Notes: generated from the sequence alone by a model not told the origin. 64,000 bases of DNA from Boswellia sacra (GCA_013180625.2 SNVD02007445.1:186001-250000); one strand, 5' to 3'. Numbered from the stretch's first letter, positions 12,923 through 25,602 are shown. Made by a program: numbers and translations.

Positions 12923-15107
12923 ATCTCCCCCTTTGGTATCTTGTGATGAAAACATTCACATGTTTCTAAGTCCACATAAAAATTTTCATGGTTTAAGTGT
13001 AACATAACTAAAACAGAATATAAACATTCATAAAAATAATTCACACAAAAAAACTGGAAAACCAATCATTCAGTTATAGCAGATATAACTAAAATAACAT
13101 AACTGAATCTAACAGATTCAATCCTTTCCTGCAAACAGAATGTTTTCAAACAAGTACTTGTAACACAAAACAATCCCTACAAATAGATTAATGAAAAAAA
13201 CAAATTTGATTCCTGTAAGTGAAATCAAAATCCAACTTAAATCTTGAAAATAGAAAATCATTCATCAATACTACTCTCTTTGAAAAACAAAGTTCAAACA
13301 AGAACAAAACACGAACCAAAATATCCAAATTTGAAAACTTAAACAAATCTTGCAAAGAACAAAGAAAAGAATCATTAGAAGCAAACCATACTCCCTCTTG
13401 TTTTCATAACAAGTGCCAAAGTATAAAACAAAAAATCAAACTTCTCCCTCTCAACTTGTGCATTAATGTGAAAATTAAATAGCGAAACTAAGAAACTAAT
13501 TAAATCAAGTATTCCCACAATTGAACAAACTTCCTCTTAATTCAATTTTTCTGACCTGGCCCACTTTTGACACGTCAACACTTAAAGAAAATCAAATGCA
13601 AACACAAAGCAATTTATGAAAGTTATATTATATATAACTAAAAATAGTTGTCTTGCACATAACTGAAATATCTAAGCATCAATAAATTATTTTAAAATCG
13701 AGCATTTGATAGAGCTATATGAACACATTTAGACAATTTATTTTTCATCATTTTTGCATATAATCCAGTTAAGTGGTCAACATAAGCATGTTTCTTATAG
13801 ACACAAACATTAATCTCAATATGAATTATTCAGACACAAACATTAATCTCAACATGAAATCTTCGAACAAAAATAGTAGCTTTCTCACAAGAAATGAGGT
13901 AACCATTTTCCATTAGAGTGGATGACTTCAATATATTTTCTAGATACATTGAGATTACTCTCTATGGATAGTTTTCACATATCATAACTGGTAGCTCTCT
14001 CTATTTTTGATATTAAAACAACAGTAAATTAATCAAACAAATCAGCTTTAAACATGCTCAAATTAGAAAAATGATGCTACAGATATAAATAACATTATTG
14101 GCACAGTTCTATTTAGATAACTGGTAAATGCCAATAGCCTTTCCTAGTTTTTCTCAATGCATCAAATTCTTTAGTAAACAAGTTAGCTAGTTAATTCTTA
14201 GGTGAAACAAACTCAATATAGATAATCTTTGATTCAACAAGTTTCAATGAAATCACTTGAAACTTTGAAAGTTTAGGAAAATCATCAACACATAATGTTC
14301 CGTTACCAATGTTATCATTCTTTGCACCGTTAGCAAATGTGATTGTTTCAAATACTTTTCATTTCCTATCACATGTTTCGAACAAAACACAAACATCATT
14401 TGAAGAAACATTCAACACAACAACTTTGTAGTGAGTTTCATATTTCTTAACCCAAACTTGATGTGTCTTATGTATTGTTTGAACTGATTTACTTTTTTCT
14501 TTAACATATTTTACAATTTATAGCATCTAGGTCTAATGTGACTTTTAACACCCCAAAAATAACAAGTTGGAACAAAGTTTCTTACTTTTTTTGGGCTTGA
14601 CTTGATAGAACTCATCGGTGAGACAAAGACATCTTTACCTTTCAAGTTTAAAGCAGTTGAACTTAAACCTGAAAAATCGTTAGTTGATGCTATAACAAAG
14701 ACAGTTTTGGAAGTTGAAGCAATATTACCTTCATTGAATCCCAGGCTATGCTTATTTGTGATTTTTCTCCCAAGACTTAAAACTTTATCCAATCGAGCTA
14801 AACCAATTTTAAGTTCATCATTACACTTGTGAGCATCAGCAAGTTCAAATTCAAGTTTCTCAATTTCTTCATTTTTTTTTTGGTTCACAACAATCTCCAA
14901 TTTACTCATGCAATCTTCAGCATATGCCTTATCATATCTAAGAACTTCTTTCTCTTCCTGCAGATTATTGATTTGCACCTTCTGTTTTTCCCACATTTCA
15001 TAAAGCACATTATAAGCTAGTTGAAGTTTCATAGGATAATCAACTTCCTCCTCTACAACTGATTCATCACTGTCTGATTTGTTTTGTTTAGTTATGTTAG
15101 ACACCAA
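12923..15107 (-). pseudogene. Copia internal region, deletion derivative (Gag remnant plus tail of pol)
   Basis: The open frame at 14511-15107 (-) encodes the C-terminal part of a Copia Gag: an acidic linker (DSDESVVEEEVDY), a coiled coil (LQEEKEVLRYDKAYAED ...), a KVLSLGRKITNKHSLGFNE motif typical of plant Copia Gag, and a zinc knuckle CYFWGVKSHIRPRCYKL whose second cysteine is replaced by tryptophan. Downstream at about 14110-14250, KIIYIEFVSPKN*LANLFTK resembles the end of the RNase H region (usually NQLADIFTK), with a stop. Most of pol (protease, integrase, reverse transcriptase) is missing, so this is an internally deleted, non-autonomous copy. The remaining 1.2 kb up to the LTR is non-coding. 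Confidence 0.65.
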
Positions 15108-15538
15108 AGAAATTTCAATTTTGCTAATTATTCAAAAACTCCGCCAAACTATAGAAACTTTAGAGGCCCGAAACCTTAGAAACTTGAGGCCTTTTCCTTC
15201 AACTTCTTAAAATTATAATTAAATAAATTATGTTTCTATTTCTTTTGCAAACTTAGAGACCCTTTCCTTGAACTCTTCCCGCCACTACTTTTTGTTTCTT
15301 CTTTCAAATTCTTGTATAAAAGCCATTCCTTTACCTTTGAATAAGTATGTTGTGCTTTACTTACCTGTAATTTTAATTTTTTTGTTTGATTCAAATCCCC
15401 TGCAAAGGGAAACAATTCCTCCATTACAACAAACTTTGATCCGCAGCCAAACTCTCACCAGTGTGAGTAGGAAGTTGTGAATTAGAAAGTGGTGGAGAAG
15501 ATGAGAAAAAGTGAAGACAAACAGAGAAGTGTAACTCT

Positions 15539-15909
15539 TAGGGATGGCAAAAAAACTCGAGTAATTCGGGTACCCGGATTTTCCCCGGACAATCCGGGTG
15601 CGGGGATTAAAAAAAAAAGTGCGGGTGCGGTATTGCCAATAAACCCCGCACCCGCACCCGCACCCGCATAACTCAAAGTATTTATGAAAAAAAAATTAAG
15701 AAAAAAGTGGGAAAAAATCCGGGGAAATCCGGATTTTTTTCGGGTGCGTTGCGGGTGCGGTATGTACAATCTCAAAACCCGTAAATACCCGCAATCGGAA
15801 AAACCCGGAAAAATTCAGAGATTTTTCAAGGACCGGAGAGGGAATTTTAAATCCGGTACAGGTGCAGAAATGCAAAACCCACACCCGCACCCGGATTTTG
15901 CCATCCCTA
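15539..15909. mobile_element. hAT-like MITE, 371 bp, GC-rich
   Basis: Termini TAGGGATGGCAAAA and TTTTGCCATCCCTA are perfect inverted repeats flanked by a perfect 8-bp duplication GTAACTCT (15531-15538 and 15910-15917). The interior is rich in CCCGCACCCG and its complement, far more GC-rich than the surroundings. Open frames across it are shadows of this repeat. Confidence 0.88.
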
Positions 15910-16176
15910 GTAACTCTACATAAAAAGTTAAATATGTTCAGCAATTAAATCATGTTAGATTGAGTGCTGTTTAGGAATTAAATTCTACTTTTAATAAAAA
16001 GTTCTATCTTAGAGGAGTGTTTGTATCAGCCATTTGCTTTCTGAAGTTTGGTGGAGGTTTTGAATAATTAGCCAAATTGAAGTTGCGTTTTGCTGAAAAT
16101 GGAAGGTGCAGATTTTATTTATATATTTTAGGGCTAAGAATATAAAATAGGACCATAAAACTTTCTTCCTCATTCC
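15910..16176. other. Flank downstream of CLV1-like copy 1
   Basis: Non-coding sequence between the hAT MITE and the end of the CLV1-like pseudogene. No kinase-domain coding sequence is visible here. Confidence 0.4.
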
Positions 16177-17942
16177 TTAACAGGGAATATTGCCCGTGAA
16201 ATAATTATAAGAGAGAGAAAGAGATGTGAGGTTCGTCATATATTTCATTTCATCTGGTAATGGACCAATGAGCTTGTTTCTAGAGAGATCAAGATAGCCC
16301 AGCTTCCTCAGGTTAGCAATTCCTTTTGGAATCTCACCCTCAAATCCGTTATTTTAAAGAGAAAGAGATTTCAAATTCACTAAATTTACTATTGTTGGAG
16401 GGATTTTCCCGGTGATTTTGTTGTTGTCCAATCTCAACCGAGTGAGAGACACTAGTAGAAAAAGGGTCTACGGCAACGTGCAATGCATGTTGCGAAAGGC
16501 TTTTCGCAACGTGTAGACGCATGTTGCTGAAGGCCCTGTTGCGGAAAGTCCTTGACATTCCGCAACGTGCATTAGGCCCTTATACGAGTTGCTATATACA
16601 ATTTTGCAACATGTATTGCACGTTGCTAAATGTCATGAATTTCTGGACTTTTGGCAATGTGCAATGCACTTTGCCGTATGTCTATGACAACTTTTTGGCA
16701 ACATGCATTGCACGTTGCTATAAGTATTATATATATTTTATAATGTCCTTTTCAGGTAATTTGTAATGCTTGCAATATTTACAATTATATACATTATAAT
16801 ACAAATAATTACACTAAAGTATACAAATATAATATAATATCAAAGTGCACATTTAAATTAAAATAAATATCATTAAATTAAAATAAATATCATTACAACC
16901 CTAAAAGTTTGAGTATTTTTTCAGTACAATAATAGTCTAAATGGCTTAAAATAACGAAATAGCAAGTACTACATTGGAAGTACCACAAATGAAACAACAT
17001 TAGAAACGAAAAAGTCTTTGCAGCTCTTTAATATTTTCATCTTCTTGAAGCTAACTTTCTAACTTATTTCCAGTCTTGTCTCCTATTTTTCTCTGCTTTT
17101 TTGCATTTCTACTTTTCTGTCTTTTTGCTTTGCTGTTTGCTATTTGCATTTCAGCTTTCTATCCAGGCCTTCTCTAACAGAAATGAACTAGCAATGATCA
17201 ATTTGCAATGGAATGCCTTAGAAGACTATTATCTTTAGCCATTAACTCCTCAAAGAGCTAACTTTGCCTCTAAAAGTTCAAAGCTCTTCTTCCCAAAACT
17301 GTGCCTACCTATCACACAGCCTTCACATCATAGGCATTAACTTATAAAATCTTTACTATAACACAATCAAGAGCAAATACATAACAGCCTATATCCAAAT
17401 TTACCAACAACTGAAAAGTGTAACTGTTACATCAAACATTAACCTATAAAATCCCAAAACAACAAAAAATAGAAGCTCAAAATAACATATCAATAAATGT
17501 CAGAACAACAAGAAATTCAGCATTGAAAATAACCTCTGCAAATTGCCAAGAACAAAACAAAAAGCAACACAACAAAAAATATAAAATAAACCATGAGAAG
17601 AACTTAGTGGTCTACAAAGTTTTCAACAGTTTTTGTACCAAAACAACCTAGCTACTGCTATGGCAAGAAACTTGGATAGAACAACAGTTAGTTTGTTGTT
17701 GTAGGCTATTCCATGTAGTTTTTGCACTCAAATAGAAACTTGGATTTTGTTCTAAGCAGAGACTACTTAGAATAGCCTAAAATATCAGATAGTTTGTGGG
17801 TAATTCAAAAAGCATACAACAAAACAAAATAGATTTACATATTAGAAGTGGAGCCATCCATAAAGAAGTAGATAATCAAACTTTATTATTGTAATCACAA
17901 AGCTTTTCTTCCAAAAAAATTAAAAAAGTTATACGGACAAAC

Positions 17943-19826
17943 CTTTTGACCATCACCCTGGCAGGCTTCCCAGTCCTTTAGATGCCTAATAGTAGCACTT
18001 GAATTTGAAGCAATGCTTACAAGAAAAAATGGCATACCTGGAGCAGATTTGTATGATTAGTTTTTCTTAAGAAAACTTTTCAAGGATAAGAAGGACAAAG
18101 AACTAAAATTACAACTGAAAATCTACCAGCAGTTGAACTTGAGCTACGCCACTCATTACAAGCTGTTGACACTGATTCTGCCTACATATTGCAGAGAAAA
18201 TCAAAATATTGAAAAAGTAACAATATTGTCCCCTAGCACCGGCAATTTCATCACCTGATTCACCCAAGCTGTCAGCTTTTTTTTTTTTTAATTTTTGATC
18301 ATCACAGCAGCACAGCTGGTCCCTCAGTGTGGACTTCCATAGAAAAGAAAATGAGGATTCAGTAATAAATGAGCATATATAAAACCTTTCTGAGCTCTAC
18401 TTCCCTCTCATCACTAGCAAGAAAATTGAAGAAAAATGGAGGAGAAAAGAGAGTTTTATAAGAGAGAAACAGGGTTTGTAGACGAGAAGATATGCAGAGT
18501 GTTGTTTACAGCAGCAAGAGCTCTTCTAATGGCATGTTTAAAGCGGGCTATTATGATGATTTTCATTGAGCAATGGTGATTGTGGGTGTTCCTTCTCCTC
18601 AGTCTTGTACTGCTGGCTATATTCTTCACCTCCATGCACTCCACCTCAAGTGAGCAAGGTCAAGAAGAAAGCCATGAAATTTTAAATGTGAAAGAAGAAA
18701 GAATGAAGAGCAAGAAACAACATTGTGGGTGTGAAAATCAAGAAAGCAGGGACAATGTGAAGGTGAGGATGGAAAGAATAAGAAGGAAACAATGCATGCA
18801 GTCAGGATCTGTTTAAGTTGAAGCAAACAACGACTACAAGATACACAAAGAGAGCAGAAATGAAGGTGAACAAGAGGACTTTGAAGATGATAGTGAACCT
18901 CCAAGGCTATCAAAGGAGGAGTTGAATGAGAGAGTGGAAGCTTTCATTGCAACATTTAGGCAGCAATTGCTTTCTGATGCAAGAAAAGGCAGACAAAAAA
19001 CATTTCCCAGGCAAAAAACAATCTGAAAGTTTCATCAAAGTCTAATGTGACCCTTTCCACTCAAGGGGGCCAAGAATTTTGTTTTGCGAGTTTAGGACTA
19101 AATTTAAGAGTTACTAGTATATATTGAAATTAGGTCCAAAATCCAGGACCAGAATTTTTAATTTTTTGTTATTCCAAGTATGTCTTGTAATCTCTTTTCT
19201 TACAGATTTTGTTCAATTAAATAGTACTGGATTATTCAAAATCAATTTTGAGCCTCTGACTACCATCATTAACACTCTTATGACAGAGTGAGCTGTGAAA
19301 TTTACAAAGTGCCGGCTTCCAAAAAGTTAATCTGCTCTAGACTTTGAGGGATTATTTATCCAGCATCAAGAAAAGGAGCAGGCCTCCATCACCATCATCA
19401 TTTCATTGTCTATCATTTTTGTTACTGTGCATTCCTTCTTTTCACTTCATTTAATCTTGTTTACCACTTCATTTAATATCCCACTTCAGCTCAAGCTTAG
19501 TTTACTCAATTTTTCTTTCTACTTCAATATTTTTTTTTCACCAAATTAGTTACCTGCCGAGTTTCATTACATAAAACAATTTGAGCAATTTGAAACTTAA
19601 AACAAAACCAAAAAAATCATAATTTTTAAATTAATAAAACGTATCATGATCAAGAAACGCATTAGGAAATCATGAGAATAGAAGTAGTACCGGTGATGGG
19701 AATTGGAGAGTCGTTTATGCCAAGCTTGTTGAGCTTCAAAGAAGACAATCTGTGCCAGAAACCTTTGTCAACAGCGCTCTGAAACGGTGTGAATTGAAGT
19801 ATAGATCCGCCGTCTTGCTTAGCCAT
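17943..19826 (-). pseudogene. ATG7: ATG7 gene fragment captured in CACTA-1
   Basis: Three ATG7 exons are seen on the minus strand with splice signals kept. Exon 19691-19826 starts ATG and encodes [20 protein letters not shown], then [20 protein letters not shown]. Exon 18127-18181 encodes AESVSTACNEWRSSSSTA. Exon 17943-18037 encodes [20 protein letters not shown], then [13 protein letters not shown]7 is the E1-like enzyme that activates ATG8 and ATG12 in autophagy. These pieces cover only parts of its N-terminal domain; the catalytic adenylation domain and cysteine are absent. Intron sequence between the exons shows capture from DNA, not from mRNA. Exons between the first and second pieces are missing, and the DUF761 gene lies in that gap on the other strand. 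Confidence 0.85.
18436..19025 (+). pseudogene. DUF4408/DUF761-type gene captured in CACTA-1
   Basis: One frame runs from ATG at 18436 to TGA at 19023-19025 (about 196 codons) with two in-frame stops: TGA after FIEQW (near 18571) and TAA after CMQSGSV (near 18814). The N-terminus (MEEKREFYKRETGFVDEK) leads into a helical segment, then a strongly hydrophobic one (WVFLLLSLVLLAIFF). The C-terminus has LSKEELNERVEAFIATFRQQ, the DUF761 motif of plant 'cotton fibre expressed' proteins. The role of that family is poorly known. The intact frame apart from two point stops suggests fairly recent capture. A transcript could still start at the internal Met before the hydrophobic segment. Confidence 0.72.
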
Positions 19827-22188
19827 CGCAGCTTGTCGATCACAATTCACAGCCTTCGTATAGATCCACCGTCTTGTCAGGATAGGCTCTTATAACCAAC
19901 TAGTAAGAAGTCCCAATATTGAAAATTTCCAATTCACAGACCAACTCACAGACCGCAACCGCGATATAAACCAAATCGGGAAAAAAATCAAGAAGATGGG
20001 CACTGTAACTCAACTCACAGATCAGGAAAAAAAATTCAAAATTGGGCTATTAATGCCTCGTAAGGCTAGATCACCCAGTGGAGGCAACTCTGAAGGCTTT
20101 GATCTCTGTTGGCAGTGGCAACAACTCCAAAGGTCTCTAGGTCGAGAGAGATGAGAGAGTGAGCAAGAGAGAGTGAGCAAGAGAGAGACGAAAGAGTGAG
20201 TTTGCGTTTAAGGAAAGTGAGGCGAGAGACACAATGAGGTATGGTGAGGGAAGTTAGAAATTTATTATTATAAATAGTTGTTTATTTTTATTTTATTTTT
20301 TTATCAAAACTTACGACAGTGGTTATATTATTTGAAATAAAATTTAATTGAGATTTTTAATTCTTTAATTTTTAACAAAAATATTTTAAATAATGTGATC
20401 TCATTATAAAATAATTTTATTTATTTTATACAATTCTCAAGTTAAAAAATTATTTTTCTGTAATTTAATATTTAAGGTTTATTATTTTTATATGGACAAT
20501 AATATTATTTTTATTTAAAGATTTTTAAAAATTATTTTGTCAATTTTATAAATGAAAAATAAAATTCTATTCGTTAATTAATATTCTTATATTTTAATTA
20601 TTTTATTTTATTTAAATTTAAATATGAAATCAATGTAATTTTCTTATTTGTAATTTTATTTAATTTATTTTACGATTTTATATATTTCTTCATAATTTAA
20701 AGAATTAATTTATAAATAAATAAATAAATACATTTTGCAACGTGAACAAGTTGCACGTTGCGAAATTGCACCCTTTTCGCAACGTGCAAAGTTGCACGTT
20801 GCTATATGTACCGTTTTGCAACGTGCATTAGATGCACGTTGCTGAATATACTTTTTCGCAACGTGCAGTCAATACACGTTGCTGAATGTACCCTTTCGCA
20901 ACGTGCATCAATGCATGTTGCGAAAAGGTTGTTGCTGTATGCTCTTTTTCTTCTAGTGAGATTTGCAGTGGCCAAGCTCTTCAGGAATCGGACCGGAGAA
21001 TAAATTGTCCATTAGAAACAACCCCTTCAACCTCCCTCCTTTGCACAAATCACGGGGGATCGTTCCATTGAGTTGATTCTCTCTAACATCGAGTATCAGG
21101 AGCTTCCCGCTCTGGCCAAGATTCTGAGGAAGTCCAAGCGTGAAGTTATTACCGCATATTTGAAGCACCTCAAGATTTTGAAAATCTCCTATAAACGAAG
21201 GAATTGGACCGTTCAGGTTGTTTTTAAACAGATCGAAGAGTTCGATGTTTGTCAGTGCAGAAAAACTCTGCGGTATCTCTCCAGTTAGCGAATTTTCCGA
21301 GAGATCAAGTGATTTCAAGCTAATCAGACCAGAGAGTTCATTGGGAATACGACCCGTGAGACTGTTAATGAAAAAGAACAATGTATGCAAGTGCTTTAAT
21401 TGGCCTAAACTTGCAGGAATCTCACCAGAAATGTTACAGGACGCCATATCCAGAACTCGGAGTTCGTTCAACGAGCCAAACTCGGGTGGGATTCCTCCGT
21501 AGAAAGTATTGCAGTACCCAATATATATTTCTCTAAGGTTCTTTAACCGAGACAGCGATGCTGGAACTTCACCGTAGAGGCCGTTCTCATTTAAGCCTAA
21601 ATACTCTAAACTCTGAATATCTGAGTAATTGTCTGGTATCTCTCCCGTGAAGTAGTTGCCGCCAAAAGAAAGATGCTTGAGATTTTTGAGGCTTACAATC
21701 TCACCCGGAAGGGGACCGGTGAAGTTGTTGTCATAAGCGTCAAGAGCCACAAGCTTTCTCATTCCAAGAAGGATTTGTCCAGGGAATTTGCCGCTGAGGG
21801 CGTTCGCAGAGATGTTGAAGACCTTGAGAGAGGTGAGATTAGCCATCTCAACAGGGAGTCTTCCGACGAGATTAACATTGCTGATTGTGAGGTTCACGAC
21901 CTTGTTCAAAAGCCCAATTTCCGGAGGAATCGTACCAAAGAGAGGCTTAAACGAGACGTTAAGTGAGATAACACGTGAGTCTTCATCACATGTAACACCA
22001 GAGAAGGAGCAATAAGCTGAGGGAGATGAGGAGGGCTCCCAGTCTTCAAGTCCTGAACCCTTGGGCCCCATCAAAGAATATTTTAGCTTCAAGAGGACAT
22101 CAGTTTCAGTATATGCAAAGCATAGTGAAAATAGTAAAAAAAACAAAGAAACGAGCAGGTGAAGACTGCAATTAACAGTGGTTTCCAT

Positions 22189-25100
22189 CTCCGAGTTATC
22201 TCCCTTGTTGTGAATATGTGCATTGAGAAGGAATGTAGGGTTATTAATTAGTTCAATAATAGGTAGCTTAAAGTAGTGCTGGCTGGTCTGTGGAAAGTCA
22301 TGTTGAGGCTTGAGAGATTTACAGTCTTCTAGATTCCCTGACTAATTATATAAATGAATAAACAATTGAATAAGTGGCAATAGAACAAATTCATTCAATT
22401 TAGCATAAGTTGATGTATGTTGGAGAAATTAGTTTTGAAAATTTAAAGTCTAGATATAATTTAGACAAAAACTAAAAGTAAAATACTCAATATATTAGTT
22501 CCATAAATTTTCATTAAACTAATATTTCACTGTATTTAGTTAGATACATGTCTATTAATGTCAGAGTCATCAACTTAATTAGCTTTTCTATTAATGGACT
22601 TGGTAATGAAATATTATTTATCTAAAAATAAAGAAAATCCACACTCTTAGGTGAGAGAATATAAATAAAAGACTAGAGTAATTGTATACTTAGAAAGTTA
22701 TGATACAAAGAATGTAGTCCAACTGGTGTGAGAGGTGACATGGTATTATCTTGTCATTTGCCAAATCACCTATCTTAATTTACTTTTAAAATTTTTGAAT
22801 GCTTATCATCTTTTTGTGATTTAACTATCCATTATCTTTTTTTTCAATTTGTGATTTTTATCCCATCACCAACATAATTAATTACAATAGTTGATGTTAG
22901 TTGCCTCTTCAATGGAATACAAATTTTGTATCCCAACTTTATAAGTACAACATTATTCAAAAGATTAATATTATCCTCTCACCCTTCTCTTAGGAACACA
23001 ATCTTTAGATTGCCGCTAGTCTAAAAGCTCATCCACAAGAACGAGACCGTTATTAAAGAATAAATTTGATCATAAAAATTGGATCTGTATTTAAAATTCC
23101 CAACGTAACACTTTTAGTTAATAAAAGTTATAATGAAAAATCTTCGAATCCCTCCTGCAGACCAGGGAGAGAGTTGATATCTTCCATTTTTAATAAACAT
23201 TAATCGGAGATGTAAGTAGGAACTTTTTTTTTTTTAACGATTTCAGTTAGTTTCTTCAGTTGGGTTTTTTATCTGTCAGGTAAATGCGGCGATTGCAAAA
23301 ATTTTTAGGTTTTTTTTAATAAATAAAATGGCACAAAAAATTATCATAATTTCTCAGTGCAACGGAGGTGGTGGGAGTAATAATGATCAGCCAAAAACTT
23401 GGTGTTAAAGTTCCACTAAGCTGAATCAAGCATCATAACAGGTAGGAACTGCCCACTTGCTATAAATCCAATGATCAATTAGCTGCTAATTCATTAAACA
23501 TGTTGTTACTTACTTTCCAATTAGAAAGTTCTCTTGCTTTTAATTAATCATTATAAATTAATCCACTTCTTTTTATTGATCGTTATTAAATGTTCTAACA
23601 AAACAAAAAATTTAGCTCGGTGGATCGAAAAGATGTTATCAGGAGTTGAACACTAGGAGTCCCACGTTTTTTGTTCCCTTTTGCGGACTTAGATGGCATC
23701 AATCACATAAAAGTCAAAAGCATGGGGCACGAGCTTGCTGCTGCTTTAGAAACTAAGTTAGAACGCTTTTGTTTTGACATCTTTACTTATCAAAAGAGTT
23801 TTTTCAATGTCAAAAGTTTTCCAAAATTTTTTTTAAGTTGTTTAAGCAATAAAAAGAGCTTACATATGCACAATTTAAAAAGATGTTTTATGTCTTTTAG
23901 GAGAAGCTCAAAACTGAGACTTCTAGAAAAAATTCTTTTTAAGCTTTTTCAAAGTTGTAAAATATCAGATATACTCTTATGGTATTTTAAAAGAATTACC
24001 CTCTCATTGCTTTCTAAAAAATATTATTTTGATAATTTAACATTAATAGGTATTTGAATATTTATACAGCTAAATAACTAATATCTTTTTTTAATAAAAA
24101 CTCTACTATAGTAAGATCTACTTGGAGAAGCCAAAACAAATAGGCCCTTAAATCAAGAGCAAAGTGATGGTTGATCTTGACTTTGAATATATAACAACCA
24201 AACAAAAAATAATATATATTGATGTAGGATAAATTTGAAAATTTTATTTGATTTTTAGAGATTTTATTAAATTAAGAATTTTGGTTATTGTCAAGGATTT
24301 TAACATTCTAAATTAGAGAATTCTTATTGAGGTTGTTTTCTTAATTAATAGTTTTTTATTTTAGTTAGGATTTATTTTTAATATTTTATAATTAGGATGG
24401 GATTAGTTTTTTATTTCTTCCTAAATGAAAATTTATTTTCTGCTAAAAATAAGTTTATAAATAACTATCCTTAATTATTGTTTTTTGACTTGCGTATTGA
24501 TTTTCAATTGAAATTCAGACTTTCTTCCTTAATTCTTTTTTTCTCTAGTTTCTCCTTTATTCTTTCTTGGATTCATGTTTTTATTTTGAGATAGTGCTTC
24601 ATTGTATGTTGGGAGCTCGTCGCAATCTCCTTTTCTATCATTACTAGTAACTTATTATGCAATTACCATAAATGTTATAATTAATTATGATGTATTATGA
24701 GTTTGATTTTTGAAAATAAAACTTATTTATCATTTTTTTATTTTTTCTATGATAATGGGTTTACGGTTATCATATTTATTACATATATGTTTAATTTGTT
24801 AAATATTTTAGATTATATAATTAGCTAATAAAATATGTCAACTGATAAAATTATATGTTAGTTAACTTTGTATTGAGCTTAGAAAATGGATAGGATTGCC
24901 ACCAAATTGTGATACACTAATGTTATACCTACATAGTTTGTATATAAAGTTGATGTGGCTTCAATCATTTAATGACATAACTCATCAACATTTATTACAT
25001 TGACAAATCATATTAATATTTTCATTCACTCGATGTCACATCAACTTTGTACACAAACTTAGTATACATACATTTACATACTTTATAAGTAAAGCGTTAT

Positions 25101-25389
25101 TAAATTGTGATAATATTTGGTGCTTTATAAAGCATGTGGTTTTACACCAAAATTTTGCAAAATCTTCCAATTTGAAGTTTTCATAGATAAGAACACATCC
25201 CAATCAATTCCAAAAAATATAAATTTGGATTAAATTAGAACTTGTAACTACTCCCAACATTGAAATATTGAAAAAAGTCATATAATCTAAACATCTCAAA
25301 AATCCTTAGATCATGAGACATATACACTGTATTCTTTTTTGAATTATGTGTTTTTATTTCCAAAATGATTTGGAAAATAAATTTCTATG
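22189..25389. other. Promoter side of CLV1-like copy 1 and AT-rich intergenic
   Basis: The first few hundred bases are upstream of the CLV1-like start. The rest is AT-rich. A 128-codon frame at 23671-24057 has no recognisable domain and low-complexity composition. No transposon termini were found, although 24220-24650 has the look of degraded repeat sequence. Confidence 0.4.
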
Positions 25390-25602
25390 ATTTAGAGAAT
25401 GTATTTTAAGTAAAGGATATGCGTTTGGAAATGAATTCGTAAAATGCAAATTTGAAAATTGTTTTAAGAATATGTGTTTGGAAATGAATTCTTGAGCTGA
25501 AAATTTGAAAACAAAAAAAAGATATATGTTTGGAAATGAATCATTAACATCAAATTTTGGAAACAAAAATATAAAATGCGTTTGGAAATGAATCCAAAAC
25601 AC
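25390..25602. repeat. Tandem repeat, about 52-bp unit, four copies
   Basis: The block GTTTGGAAATGAAT recurs at 25423, 25476, 25528 and 25580, with conserved flanks (AAATTTGAAAA / ATATG). Spacing is 52-53 bp. Copies have diverged. The open frame on the minus strand is created by the repeat. Confidence 0.8.

Larger units (their letters stand above)
16450..20958. mobile_element. CACTA-1: CACTA transposon with captured host genes (4.5 kb)
   Basis: Ends CACTAGTAGAAAAAGGG and (minus strand) CACTAGAAGAAAAAGAG form 17-bp inverted repeats with two mismatches, flanked by the 3-bp duplication AGA (16447-16449 and 20959-20961). Subterminal arrays of GCAACGTGCA / TGCACGTTGC lie at 16470-16720 and 20735-20930, as expected for transposase binding sites. 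No TNP transposase is recognisable, so the element is non-autonomous. The interior holds ATG7 exons (-) and a DUF761-type gene (+). Much of the rest is AT-rich filler. Confidence 0.92.
16177..22188 (-). pseudogene. CLAVATA1-like LRR receptor pseudogene, copy 1, split by CACTA-1
   Basis: The 5' part (20959-22188, -) is one open frame. It has a signal peptide ([20 protein letters not shown]), the LRRNT region ending in [11 protein letters not shown], then about 14 LRRs. The order of repeats ([41 protein letters not shown]) matches CLAVATA1, the shoot-meristem receptor for CLE peptides. After CKS the frame enters a 4.5-kb CACTA element. Beyond it, 16177-16449 resumes in frame with SLTRLRLDNNKITGKIP and further LRRs, carries an in-frame TAA at 16354-16356 (SLSL*NN), and ends at IPC* (TAA, 16177-16179). 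Transmembrane and kinase segments are absent. Even without the transposon this copy could not encode a receptor kinase. Confidence 0.85.

Noticed and set aside
20953..22028. Several plus-strand frames over the CLV1-like copy (also 33375-33717 and 57776-57991)
   Set aside because: Shadows of the antisense LRR frames.
25390..25602. CRISPR-like spacing of repeats
   Set aside because: The 52-bp tandem units are diverged copies including their 'spacers', in a plant genome; an ordinary tandem repeat.
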